This document shows, one piece after another, positions 33,288 to 41,470 of a stretch of 64,000 nucleotides of DNA. The notes below the pieces were generated by a model that was given only the letters and a program-made list of their open reading frames with translations, was not told where the DNA came from and did no database searches. Source of the stretch: Halorientalis sp. IM1011 (GTDB lineage Archaea; Halobacteriota; Halobacteria; Halobacteriales; Haloarculaceae); contig NZ_CP019067.1 of NCBI RefSeq assembly GCF_001989615.1, positions 682,001-746,000 on the forward strand, read 5' to 3'. Each line of letters opens with the position of its first letter. The first letter of the stretch is position 1. The position numbers were made by a program, and so were the translations under genes.

Positions 33288-34952
33288 ATGACACGGTTTC
33301 CTGGCCGTCCATCGGTCGACGTCGCCACGATAGCGCTCGCGCTGGTCTTCATCTTCCCGGCACTGACGCTCGTGGTTCCGGGGTGGGTGACGGCCATTCC
33401 GGCGGTCGCGGCGATCTGCTTCGTGTTCGCGCTGATCGGCTCACACCTCCGGTCCGGAAAGTCCGGGGACGGGTGGAGCCTCCCGCTCCCGGTCTGGATA
33501 CTCGTCTCGATGCCGATATTCTGGCTGGTGTCGCTCCTCGTGGCGGCCACGGGGTCGCTCTCGCCGGCATCGGTGGCGCTCGGGGCGGTGATCGCTGTCG
33601 CGGGAGTCCACCTCATCGGCGCGCTCGGGAGCGCCGACCTCCGCCAGTGGCTCGCCGCCCGGCGGGACGTCACCGGCTGGCTGCTCGGCTACCTCGCGCT
33701 CTGTTCGACCGTCGTGTTCGGGGTGGCGTACTTCACTACCGCCTCACCCTTCCGGTTGGGCGTCTTTGCCGGATTCGTGGTCCTCGCGATCTACCTCTGG
33801 CTCGTCGTCCCGCTCGCGACGATCGAACACTGTCGCCGACGGTCGCTCCCCGACCCCGAGCCACCGTACCCGACCGTCAGCGTCATCGTCCCGGCCTACA
33901 ACGAGGAGGGCTACGTCGGCGAGTGCATCGAGAGCATCCTCGACACGACCTACCCGACCGATCGACTGGAGGTCGTCGTCGTCGACGACGGGAGCGAGGA
34001 CGGAACCTTTCAGGAAGCCACACAGCACCGGAGCGAGACGGTCTCGGTCTACCACAAGGACAACGGCGGGAAGTACTCGGCTCTGAACTTCGGGCTGCTG
34101 TGTTCCTCCGGAGATATCGTCGTCTGCGTCGATGCCGACAGCCGACTGCTACCCGACTCCCTGTCGTCGGTCGTCGCGGAGTTTCAGGCCGACCCCGATG
34201 TGGGTGCGATCGCGGGCAACGTCAAGGTGGAAAACCGCTCGGGGCTGCTCACCCGATTACAGGCCATCGAGTACCTCGTCGGTATCAACACCTACCGCCG
34301 TGCGTTCTCCTGGTTCGGAGCCGTGCCGATCGTGCCCGGTTGTCTCTCCGGGTTCCGGCGCGAAGCCCTCGAGGGAGCCAGCGGCTACGATCCCGACACC
34401 GTCACCGAGGACTTCGACCTCACCGTGAAGGTGCTCAAGTGTGGGTGGACGGTCCGTCAGAGCGAGGCGGCGGTCCTGACCGAAGCACCGTTCACCCTCC
34501 GGGACCTCTACCGTCAGCGTCGTCGCTGGTTCACCGGGGCCGTGGAGACGCTGCTGAAACACCGGGGCGTGCTCTTCGACGGTACCACTGGGAACCTCCA
34601 CCGGTTTTCGTTTCCCTTCTACGTGCTCCGGGTCTTCCTGACGCCCGTCATCGCCGTCCTGATGTACGTCGGAGTGGCACTGGCCGTGCTCGCCCGTCCG
34701 TACGAGACGCTGCTGTTGACGGTCCTTCCGCTGCTGGGGATCGCCAGCCTCTATGCCCTGCTGGTCATCCGGATGGAAGACGAGAGCCTGTGGTTGCTGC
34801 CCTACGTCGTCGTTTACGTAGTCGGGTTCAAGCAGTTCCTCGAAGGGACGCTCGTCGTCAGCCTCGTCCGCGCGTTCGTCAGCGAGGACTACGAGTGGGG
34901 CGACGTCAGGAGAGCGGCTCAGCTCGACGAGTTCGCCACCGACGGGGACTGA
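33288..34952 (+). CDS. Membrane-embedded processive GT2 polysaccharide synthase
   Basis: A 554-residue protein like cellulose, hyaluronan and NodC synthases. About five or six hydrophobic segments (10-180) precede the GT2 domain with VSVIVPAYNEEGYV, DDGS (233-236), DADS (282-285), TEDFD (373-377) and QRRRW (410-414), the D,D,D-QxxRW signature of processive enzymes. A further membrane bundle (about 425-525) follows. It would polymerise a sugar nucleotide and extrude the chain through the membrane. The identity of the sugar is not visible. It is co-transcribed with the zinc-ribbon gene. Confidence 0.9.
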   Translation: MTRFPGRPSVDVATIALALVFIFPALTLVVPGWVTAIPAVAAICFVFALIGSHLRSGKSGDGWSLPLPVWILVSMPIFWLVSLLVAATGSLSPASVALGAVIAVAGVHLIGALGSADLRQWLAARRDVTGWLLGYLALCSTVVFGVAYFTTASPFRLGVFAGFVVLAIYLWLVVPLATIEHCRRRSLPDPEPPYPTVSVIVPAYNEEGYVGECIESILDTTYPTDRLEVVVVDDGSEDGTFQEATQHRSETVSVYHKDNGGKYSALNFGLLCSSGDIVVCVDADSRLLPDSLSSVVAEFQADPDVGAIAGNVKVENRSGLLTRLQAIEYLVGINTYRRAFSWFGAVPIVPGCLSGFRREALEGASGYDPDTVTEDFDLTVKVLKCGWTVRQSEAAVLTEAPFTLRDLYRQRRRWFTGAVETLLKHRGVLFDGTTGNLHRFSFPFYVLRVFLTPVIAVLMYVGVALAVLARPYETLLLTVLPLLGIASLYALLVIRMEDESLWLLPYVVVYVVGFKQFLEGTLVVSLVRAFVSEDYEWGDVRRAAQLDEFATDGD

Positions 34953-35085
34953 GCCTGGCAGGCGCTCTCGAGGGAGTATCTCCCGGGAGCGTCGGACGGT
35001 GAACGAGCGCCGACGCTGGGGCTGCTACGAGAGCACGAGAAACGGCTGCGGTGATCGCGCGTTGCGTAATCGGGGTCGGCGTGAC

Positions 35086-35679
35086 TCAGGAGATGAACTT
35101 GTTGTCGCGCCAGTTGACGCCGTTTGCCCCTTCGTCTTCCTTGGGCTCCTCGACGACGTTGACGGAGGCGGGGCGTTCCTCGCCGTCGACGATACGGGTG
35201 GCGTGGAGTTCGCCGTCGACCGCGACGACGGCGGTCAACGTGCCTTTCTCGGCGATCGAGGCGATGCCACAGAGGACTTCGAACATCGGGTACTGGAGCG
35301 CCGTGTTCTGGAGAACGGTTTCGCGGTCGCCCTTGAAACAGGCGTACTCGACGAGTTCGGACTCGATCTCCTCCTCTTCCTCTTCGAGCGTCCCCCACTG
35401 CGGGCCGCCGCCACTGCCACCGCCTGGGCCGCCTGGTCGGTCCTCGGGTTCTTCCTCGTACACCCTGTTTTCAGTGATGCTTGCTTTCAGTTGTGCCGTC
35501 GGCGTGTACTTGCTCATGCTCTCGTCGGCGGCCACGGCACTGATGATCAGTGTGTTGTTCCGCCGAGTGATGTCGATGTCCTCCATCTCCACCGGGAGAT
35601 CGGGGTCTTCGAAATACTCGTACACGTCTTCGAGCGGCAATTCGAGTGTCGAATGGAGTCTGAATACATGGCTTGTCAT
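35086..35679 (-). CDS. Haloarchaeal conserved protein, DUF7110-like
   Basis: A 197-residue soluble protein: MTSHVFRLHSTLELPLEDVYEYFEDPDLPVEMEDIDITRRNNTLIISAVAADES, a Gly/Pro-rich linker with an acidic run (GGPGGGSGGGPQWG, EEEEEEIESE), and a C-terminal strand-rich part ending NWRDNKFIS. I recall it as a family of unknown function in haloarchaea (DUF7110, from memory). A 3' fragment of a homologue lies at 27853-28003 on the same strand, on the other side of the polysaccharide genes. Confidence 0.7.
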   Translation of the reverse strand: MTSHVFRLHSTLELPLEDVYEYFEDPDLPVEMEDIDITRRNNTLIISAVAADESMSKYTPTAQLKASITENRVYEEEPEDRPGGPGGGSGGGPQWGTLEEEEEEIESELVEYACFKGDRETVLQNTALQYPMFEVLCGIASIAEKGTLTAVVAVDGELHATRIVDGEERPASVNVVEEPKEDEGANGVNWRDNKFIS

Positions 35680-35911
35680 GATTTGAATGAGTGGCGGTCG
35701 GCTGACACCGGGTCTGTTCGTCGGGATATACGCACCCCAGTCATATATGGCCTGTCCTTCGTGTGACCCATTCTAACTGTGACCCGTGGTAACTGCCACC
35801 ACGACACTGCTGTGGGTGGTTTCGGCAATGCGGCTCATCGTGTCACGGGGACTCGATAACCGGTGGGTAACCAGACAGTTTTGTGTCGCGCTATCCTACG
35901 CGTGGATACCA

Positions 35912-36943
35912 ATGAGTGAGGAACACGAGTACGGAGTCGTCGTCGTGGGCGGCGGACCGGCGGGGCTAACAGCGGCGCTGTACACGACGCGACTGGGCCA
36001 CGACACCGCCGTCATCAACCGCGGCGGCGGCCGCGCGGCGATGATGCAGGAGACCCACAACGTCATCGGGACTACCGAAGAGGTATCGGGCAACGAGTTG
36101 CTCCAGACGGCCATCGAGCAGATCGAGGGCTACGGCGCGGACTACCACCGCGACTTCGTGACCGACGCCGAACGACTCGACGACGGTCGGATCCGGCTCG
36201 AAGCCGGCGATATCACCGCCGTCGCCGACCGCGTCGTCCTCGCGACCGGATTCTCGGACGGCCGGCCCGACCCGCCAGCGCCCCGGACGGGTCGGGGGCT
36301 CCACTACTGTCTGCACTGTGACGCCTACATGTTCGTCGACGAGTCGGTGTACGTGATGGGCCACGGGGACAGCACTGCCCACGTCGCGATGATCATGCTC
36401 AACTTCACCGACGAGGTGGACGTGCTGCTGAACGGCGACGAGCCAACCTGGAGCGAGGAGACCGACGAACTGGTCCGCGCGCACCCGGTCGACATCGTCG
36501 AAGAAGAAGTGACGGGCGTCGAGAACGGCGAGGACGGCTGGCTCGAAGCCCTCGAGTTCGCGGATGGCACGCGCCGGGAGTACCGCGGCGGTTTCGCCAT
36601 GTACGGATCCGACTACAACACCGACCTCGCCGAACAGTTGGGCGTCGAGTTGAACGACGACGGGACCATCGCGGTCGACGATCACGGCAACACGAGCGCC
36701 GACGGCGTCTACGCGGTCGGCGACGTGGTGCCCGGCCACAACCAGATCCCCGTCGCGATGGGACAAGGGGCCAAGGCCGGCATCGACATCCACTACGAGC
36801 TGCGGACCTACCCGATGTCGAAAGAAGAGATCGAGGCGGCGGGCGGGATCGACGCCGACGACGTACCGGCGGTCTCCGACGACCTCCGTGCGTCCGCGCA
36901 GGCCCACCGCGAGGACGGCGGGAAAGCGAGCGCGGACGACTGA
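35912..36943 (+). CDS. Thioredoxin-reductase-like FAD/NAD(P) flavoprotein
   Basis: A 343-residue class II oxidoreductase. The FAD-binding motif is VVVGGGPAGLTAALYTTRLG (10-29), followed by VVLATGFSDGRPD, the redox-active CLHC (Cys133, Cys136) where thioredoxin reductases have CATC, a pyridine-nucleotide-binding region VMGHGDSTAH (modified GxGxxx), and the C-terminal GVYAVGDVVPGHNQIPVAMGQG. It probably passes electrons to a thioredoxin- or glutaredoxin-like partner. The ATG at 35912 (MSEEHEYGVVVVGGG) is the sensible start; the open frame upstream lacks motifs. Confidence 0.9.
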   Translation: MSEEHEYGVVVVGGGPAGLTAALYTTRLGHDTAVINRGGGRAAMMQETHNVIGTTEEVSGNELLQTAIEQIEGYGADYHRDFVTDAERLDDGRIRLEAGDITAVADRVVLATGFSDGRPDPPAPRTGRGLHYCLHCDAYMFVDESVYVMGHGDSTAHVAMIMLNFTDEVDVLLNGDEPTWSEETDELVRAHPVDIVEEEVTGVENGEDGWLEALEFADGTRREYRGGFAMYGSDYNTDLAEQLGVELNDDGTIAVDDHGNTSADGVYAVGDVVPGHNQIPVAMGQGAKAGIDIHYELRTYPMSKEEIEAAGGIDADDVPAVSDDLRASAQAHREDGGKASADD

Positions 36944-37075
36944 CGGTCGGCCGACCGCAGGGAGACGCGACTGGAAGGAGCGTCTCCGAACGAGCAAGCA
37001 GTGGCGGCGGTACCGCGAGCCGAGAGCCAACCACTAGGCGAAGCTATTATTCGGGTTCCGGACGGCTCTCGGAGC

Positions 37076-38524
37076 ATGTCCACAGGGTTCCGATCAGCGA
37101 CCGATCTCGCGGACGCGATCCGGGCGGGCGACGTATCACCGGTCGAAGTGGTCGAGACGTACCTCGACCGCATCGACGAACACAACGACGAGTTGAACGC
37201 CTACGTGAACGTCCTGAAACAACGCGCACGGGAACAGGCCAGGGAAGCTGAGGAGGCGGTGGAAACGGGGGGAGACCTCGGTCCGCTCCACGGGGTCCCC
37301 GTCGCGATCAAGGACCTCCACATGGAGATCGAGGGGGTCCCGCACACGATGGGGCTCGCGCCACTCGCCGACAACGTCGCCGAGGAGTCGAGCGTGATCG
37401 TCGAGCGACTGGAAGAGGCGGGGGCGATCCCGATCGGAACGACCAACACGCCCGAACTGGGGCACACGATGCAGACGTACAACGAGTTGCTGGGGTCGAC
37501 GTCGACGCCGTTCGATCTCGACTACAACGCGGGCGGCTCCTCGGGCGGGTCGGCGGCGGCACTGGCCGCCGATCTGGCGCCGCTGGCGACCGGCTCTGAC
37601 GTGGGCGGGTCGCTCCGGAACCCGGCGTCGTGCTGTCACGTCGTCTCGGTGAAGCCGACCTTCGGCCTCGTCCCGATGGACCACCGCCCGGACGCGTTCA
37701 GCTCCCACACGCCGGTCGGCGTCGTCGGGCCGATGGCCCGGACCGTCGACGACCTCGCGCTCATGCTGTCGGTGCTGGTTGGCCAGGACGACAGCGACCC
37801 GTTCAGCGTCGCCGCGCCCCAGACCGATTACACGGACACGACCGACCGCGACGCGAGCGAGTTCGACGTCGCGTTCACCCCCGATCTGGACACCTTCCCG
37901 GTGGCCGAAACCGTCGCGTCGATCTGTCGGGACGCCGTCGACGCGCTGGCCGACGCGGGCGCGACGGTCTCGGAGGCGGAGATCGACGGCCCGGACAAAG
38001 GGACCCTGAACTACGCCTACGGCACCGAGGCGACGCCGCTGTTCGCCGTCATGGCACAGTACCTCGAGGCGGAGCACGGCATCGACGTGGCCGGCGAAGA
38101 CGCCGAGGACCTTTCGAGTAGCTTCGTCCAGACCGTCGGGATGGGCGAGGGGTACGACGCCGTCGACTACCTGAAGACCAACGAAGTGCGGACGGAACTG
38201 TACGACGCCGTCGAGGCCGTCCTCGACGACCACGACGCGCTGGTGATGCCGACGCTGTCGACACCGCCGCTGACCCACGACGAACCGTACCCCTCGGAGA
38301 TCGACGGCCAGCGGGCCGGCGGCCTCCCGATGGACTGGGGGCTCACCTGGCCGTTCAACATGACCGGGCACCCGGTCGTGGCCGCGCCAGCCGGCCTGAC
38401 GGACGACGGACTGCCCGTCGGCCTCCAGATCGTCGGCTCGCGCTACGACGAGGCCGACCTGCTGGGCATCGCGGCGGCGCTCGAAGACGCCAATCCGTGG
38501 GCCGGAGACTACCCCGAGGCCTGA
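37076..38524 (+). CDS. Amidase signature family hydrolase
   Basis: A 482-residue amidase with the Ser-cisSer-Lys triad readable as Lys79 (VPVAIKDLH), Ser155 (NAGGSSGGSA) and Ser179 (GSDVGGSLRNPA). The rest, including TFGLVPMDHRPDAFSSHTPVGVVGPMARTVDDLALML, follows the family closely. It hydrolyses an amide bond; members range from GatA to indoleacetamide and aliphatic amide hydrolases. There is no gatB or gatC next to it, so it is not the tRNA amidotransferase subunit by context. The ATG at 37076 (MSTGFRSATDLADAIRAG) fits the family N-terminus. Confidence 0.92.
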   Translation: MSTGFRSATDLADAIRAGDVSPVEVVETYLDRIDEHNDELNAYVNVLKQRAREQAREAEEAVETGGDLGPLHGVPVAIKDLHMEIEGVPHTMGLAPLADNVAEESSVIVERLEEAGAIPIGTTNTPELGHTMQTYNELLGSTSTPFDLDYNAGGSSGGSAAALAADLAPLATGSDVGGSLRNPASCCHVVSVKPTFGLVPMDHRPDAFSSHTPVGVVGPMARTVDDLALMLSVLVGQDDSDPFSVAAPQTDYTDTTDRDASEFDVAFTPDLDTFPVAETVASICRDAVDALADAGATVSEAEIDGPDKGTLNYAYGTEATPLFAVMAQYLEAEHGIDVAGEDAEDLSSSFVQTVGMGEGYDAVDYLKTNEVRTELYDAVEAVLDDHDALVMPTLSTPPLTHDEPYPSEIDGQRAGGLPMDWGLTWPFNMTGHPVVAAPAGLTDDGLPVGLQIVGSRYDEADLLGIAAALEDANPWAGDYPEA

Positions 38525-38584
38525 GACGGCCGTCACTGTCGATTTCGGCGCTCGAAAAATGGATGTCGAACCGCGGTCCGCCGA

Positions 38585-39520
38585 TCAGTCGGCTGCAGTC
38601 CCTTCGTCGGTATCGAGTTTGACGAGTTCGTCCACATCGGGAATCTCGGCGTCGGCGTCGGTGATGATCTCGATCCTGCGGGTGAGCTTGTCGCGGGAGT
38701 ACTCCACGAGTGGCGCAGGGTTGATCCCGACGGTCAGGTCGCTGAAGGTGCCCGCGACGTGGGGCATGAGGTCCTGGAGCGTGTCCTGAACGACGGACTC
38801 GTCGACCTCGCCGTTCTGGACGTAGCCCCGGACTTTCTGCATGCCGAAGCCGACGTGGCGGCCCTCGTCTGACCGGATCTTGCCGACACCTTCGACCAGC
38901 CCCTCGGCGTCTGGCCAGTCCTTGACGGCGACCTCGTCGCTCCCCTTGTCACTGAACGCCGACTGGAAGCCGTAGTAGCCGGTCTGTGCCAGCACCGACT
39001 CGACGACGAGGTGGTAGTGACAGTACGCTTTCACGCGATTCTCGGGCGAATCGTCGGTCAGGAGCCGTTCCATGGCGTCTTCGGTCTTGTCGAACAGCGC
39101 GATGTAGTGGTCGTTGAAGAAGCGCTGATCGGTCGGCTCAGTAACCTCGAACCCGAGCGCCTCCTCCGCCGGGTTGACGACCTCTCGCCAGTAGCGGTCG
39201 AAAAACTGCGTGTGTTTGGCCTCCTCGTAGATCTGGCTGGAGAGGAACATCTGGTCGTTGATGTCCTCAAGGACCATCCCGAGCGGCATCAGGTCCTCCG
39301 TGACGGCCTCCTCACCCGCGCCGAAGCGGGCGATCGACTTCCGGAGCGTGTTGAACTCGTCTTCCGCTGGTGCCGTCTCGACCACCTTCTCCTTGTCGTC
39401 CTCCAGCCCCTCGATGTCGTACGGGTCCCAGTGTCGGTAGACGGCGTTTTTGAAGTACCCCTGTGCGAACGAATCCGGGTCGAGCCGCATCTCGCGGCTC
39501 GTGTCCTCCACCTGCGTCAT
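38585..39520 (-). CDS. R2lox-type (R2-like ligand-binding) oxidase
   Basis: A 311-residue ferritin-fold protein of the ribonucleotide-reductase R2/R2lox group. Metal ligands can be read as Glu70, Glu100 and His103 (EEAKH), Glu174, and Glu219 and His222 (DEGRH). Val73, three after Glu70, and Tyr169, five before Glu174, match the positions of the Val-Tyr ether crosslink known in R2lox, which sets it apart from true R2. It would hold a Mn/Fe cofactor and bind a fatty-acid-like ligand. No R1 gene is near. The ATG at 39520 follows the in-frame GTG at 39541. Confidence 0.82.
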   Translation of the reverse strand: MTQVEDTSREMRLDPDSFAQGYFKNAVYRHWDPYDIEGLEDDKEKVVETAPAEDEFNTLRKSIARFGAGEEAVTEDLMPLGMVLEDINDQMFLSSQIYEEAKHTQFFDRYWREVVNPAEEALGFEVTEPTDQRFFNDHYIALFDKTEDAMERLLTDDSPENRVKAYCHYHLVVESVLAQTGYYGFQSAFSDKGSDEVAVKDWPDAEGLVEGVGKIRSDEGRHVGFGMQKVRGYVQNGEVDESVVQDTLQDLMPHVAGTFSDLTVGINPAPLVEYSRDKLTRRIEIITDADAEIPDVDELVKLDTDEGTAAD

Positions 39521-39605
39521 GATCCATTGTATGCTAGGCACTCCCCCACATAGTCCCGTCGCACGAGACGTTAGGCTATTTAAAACGGGTTGGTATTACG
39601 GGTGT

Positions 39606-40361
39606 TTAAATACCCTCGGCGGGACTCCGTTCCGCGGCGAGGGTGCGAGCCACGTAGAGGTCCTGTATGGAGTCGTGGTCGCCGAGGTCGATGTCACGCC
39701 GGCGCTCGTCGAGCAGGACCGCGCCGTCGTGGAGGACGGTGAGGTGGTCGATAACGTCCGCGAACGCGCCGAGACGGTGGGTCGAGACCACGACGGCGTG
39801 GCCCGCGTCGCGGTAGTCGCCCAGCAGATCGAGCAGGTTCGCCTTCGAGACGTCGTCTAAGTCCCCCATCGGTTCGTCGAGACAGACCACCGGCGGGCGG
39901 TTCAGCAAGGCCAGCGCGAGGTCGAGTTTCTTCTCGAACCCGCCCGAGAGCTCACCGGCCCGCCGGTCGAGGACGCGGTCGAGGCGGAGCGCCGAGAGGA
40001 GTCTCTCGCGCCAGGCGTCGTCGTCCGCGCCGGTCAGCGCCGCGAACACGTCCAGGTTCTCCGCCACAGTCAAATCGCGGTAGACGTTGGCCCGCTGGAA
40101 CCCCGGGCCGATCCCCTCGGCGGGTGCGTCGACCGTCCCGCTCGACGGTCGGGTCAGTCCCAGCGCGACCCGAAGGAGTGTGGTCTTCCCGGAGCCGTTC
40201 GGACCGACCAGCGCGTGGATGGTCCCCCGCGCGACAGACAGGTCCACGCCCGAAAGTGCCGTCACGCCGCCGTAGGATTTCTGTATGTCCCGGAGTTCCA
40301 GAACCGGGTCCTGGGCATTTGCACCGTCGCCTGCACGATCATCGCGTTCGTTCCCGGTCAT
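39606..40361 (-). CDS. ABC transporter ATPase, ABC-2 exporter type
   Basis: A 251-residue ATPase. A disordered acidic N-terminus (1-18) precedes LELRDIQKSYGGVTALSGVDL, Walker A GPNGSGKTT (53-61), the signature LSGGFEKKLDLA, Walker B VVCLDEP and the H-loop VVVSTHRLG. The sequence is of the CcmA/NosF type that pairs with ABC-2 membrane proteins. Its ATG overlaps the stop of the permease gene by four bases, so they form one exporter. The substrate is unknown. Confidence 0.9.
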   Translation of the reverse strand: MTGNERDDRAGDGANAQDPVLELRDIQKSYGGVTALSGVDLSVARGTIHALVGPNGSGKTTLLRVALGLTRPSSGTVDAPAEGIGPGFQRANVYRDLTVAENLDVFAALTGADDDAWRERLLSALRLDRVLDRRAGELSGGFEKKLDLALALLNRPPVVCLDEPMGDLDDVSKANLLDLLGDYRDAGHAVVVSTHRLGAFADVIDHLTVLHDGAVLLDERRRDIDLGDHDSIQDLYVARTLAAERSPAEGI

Positions 40362-41428
40362 AGCGTTCGTTCGTAGCGCACGATGGACAGTTTCAGCACG
40401 ATCAGCGTCAGGACAGTGAATCCGAGCAGGCCGAGGACGTAGTCGCCGTACAGCGACGCCGAGCCGTCTTTGAGCGTCAGGCTCCGGGTTATGATCGTCG
40501 AGTAGTGCAGCGGGATCCAGCGGGCGACCTCGCGGCGCAACGGCGAGAAGAAACCCGCCGGGTAGATCAGGCTGGAGAAGGTGACGGCCGCGAGCAGGAC
40601 TGCGACGTTGAGGAACCGACCGAGCGTCCCGAAGTTCGTGAGGAGCATGATCGAGGTGCTGATCGCCGCCAGGTAGACGAAGGTGAGCAGGAGGACGGCG
40701 ATGGCACCGGGCGCGAACAGTGTCGCCGAATAATCCAGCGCCGCGGCCACTGCGCCGAAGGCGACGGTCGGGACCAGCACGAGCGCCGCGAAGTAGCCGA
40801 TCTTGGTCGCGACGACGGTCTCAAGCGAAGACTCGACGAGCAACCGATCCAGCACGGCTTCCTCCCGCGCGAGGTTGTAGGGGAGGTAGGTGAAGGCGAT
40901 CAGCGCGACGATCCCGAGCAGGAAGACGGGGAGCAGATACTCCGAGAGGGAGTGACTCTCCCCCACGACCTCGCGCTCGACGGTCACGTCGGTGTCGAAC
41001 TGTGCGTTCAGGTAGGCGCTGGCGATCGATCGAATTGCCTTCGAGGGTTCCTCGTAGGGAACCACGCTCCCGTCGACGGTCAGCGTGAACGTGGCGTTCG
41101 CTGTTTGGTCGTCGAACAGACCGGGCGGAACCGTCAGCACGGCGTACACCTGTTCGCGCCGGAGCGCGTCCCGGGCGGCAGCGGCGCTCTCGTAGCGGCG
41201 CGGTTCGGAGAAGACTGTCAGGCCGCCCTCGACGACCGCGAGTTCGTCGTCGGTGACCGACTCGTCCTCCGCGACGATGGCGACCGGCGCGTCCTCGGGG
41301 ATCACGGTTCCGAACGCGACCGTCGTCGCCGCGAAGAAGGCCGGCAGCAACAGGAGCAAAAAGAGTAGCGTCACCAGCCGGTGACGCGACCAGAGCAGTT
41401 CCTTCTTCAGAAGTGACGGGATCGTCAT
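40358..41428 (-). CDS. ABC-2 family permease
   Basis: A 356-residue membrane protein. One N-terminal hydrophobic segment (about 16-40) is followed by a large extracytoplasmic domain (50-160: VPEDAPVAIVAEDESVTDDELAVVEGG and on), and then five to six membrane spans from about 165 to 350. That is the normal topology of ABC-2 exporters. It pairs with the ATPase encoded downstream with a four-base overlap. The gene upstream on the same strand is a surface protein, 42 bases away, so the three may form one unit. Confidence 0.87.
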   Translation of the reverse strand: MTIPSLLKKELLWSRHRLVTLLFLLLLLPAFFAATTVAFGTVIPEDAPVAIVAEDESVTDDELAVVEGGLTVFSEPRRYESAAAARDALRREQVYAVLTVPPGLFDDQTANATFTLTVDGSVVPYEEPSKAIRSIASAYLNAQFDTDVTVEREVVGESHSLSEYLLPVFLLGIVALIAFTYLPYNLAREEAVLDRLLVESSLETVVATKIGYFAALVLVPTVAFGAVAAALDYSATLFAPGAIAVLLLTFVYLAAISTSIMLLTNFGTLGRFLNVAVLLAAVTFSSLIYPAGFFSPLRREVARWIPLHYSTIITRSLTLKDGSASLYGDYVLGLLGFTVLTLIVLKLSIVRYERTL

Positions 41429-41470
41429 CGACGCCGGGGTATCGAATCCGTGGGTCTTGAGCCTGTGGGG

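Noticed and set aside
32804-35002. 732-codon open frame on the plus strand overlapping the zinc-ribbon and synthase genes
   Set aside because: It is out of frame with both genes, very Arg/Pro-rich and lacks any domain, so it is a GC shadow.
37076-38524. Amidase as GatA of a tRNA amidotransferase
   Set aside because: The catalytic triad is shared by the whole family, and no gatB, gatC or gatD/E genes are adjacent.
38585-39520. Ribonucleotide reductase R2 subunit
   Set aside because: The Val73/Tyr169 arrangement and the absence of an R1 gene fit R2lox better.
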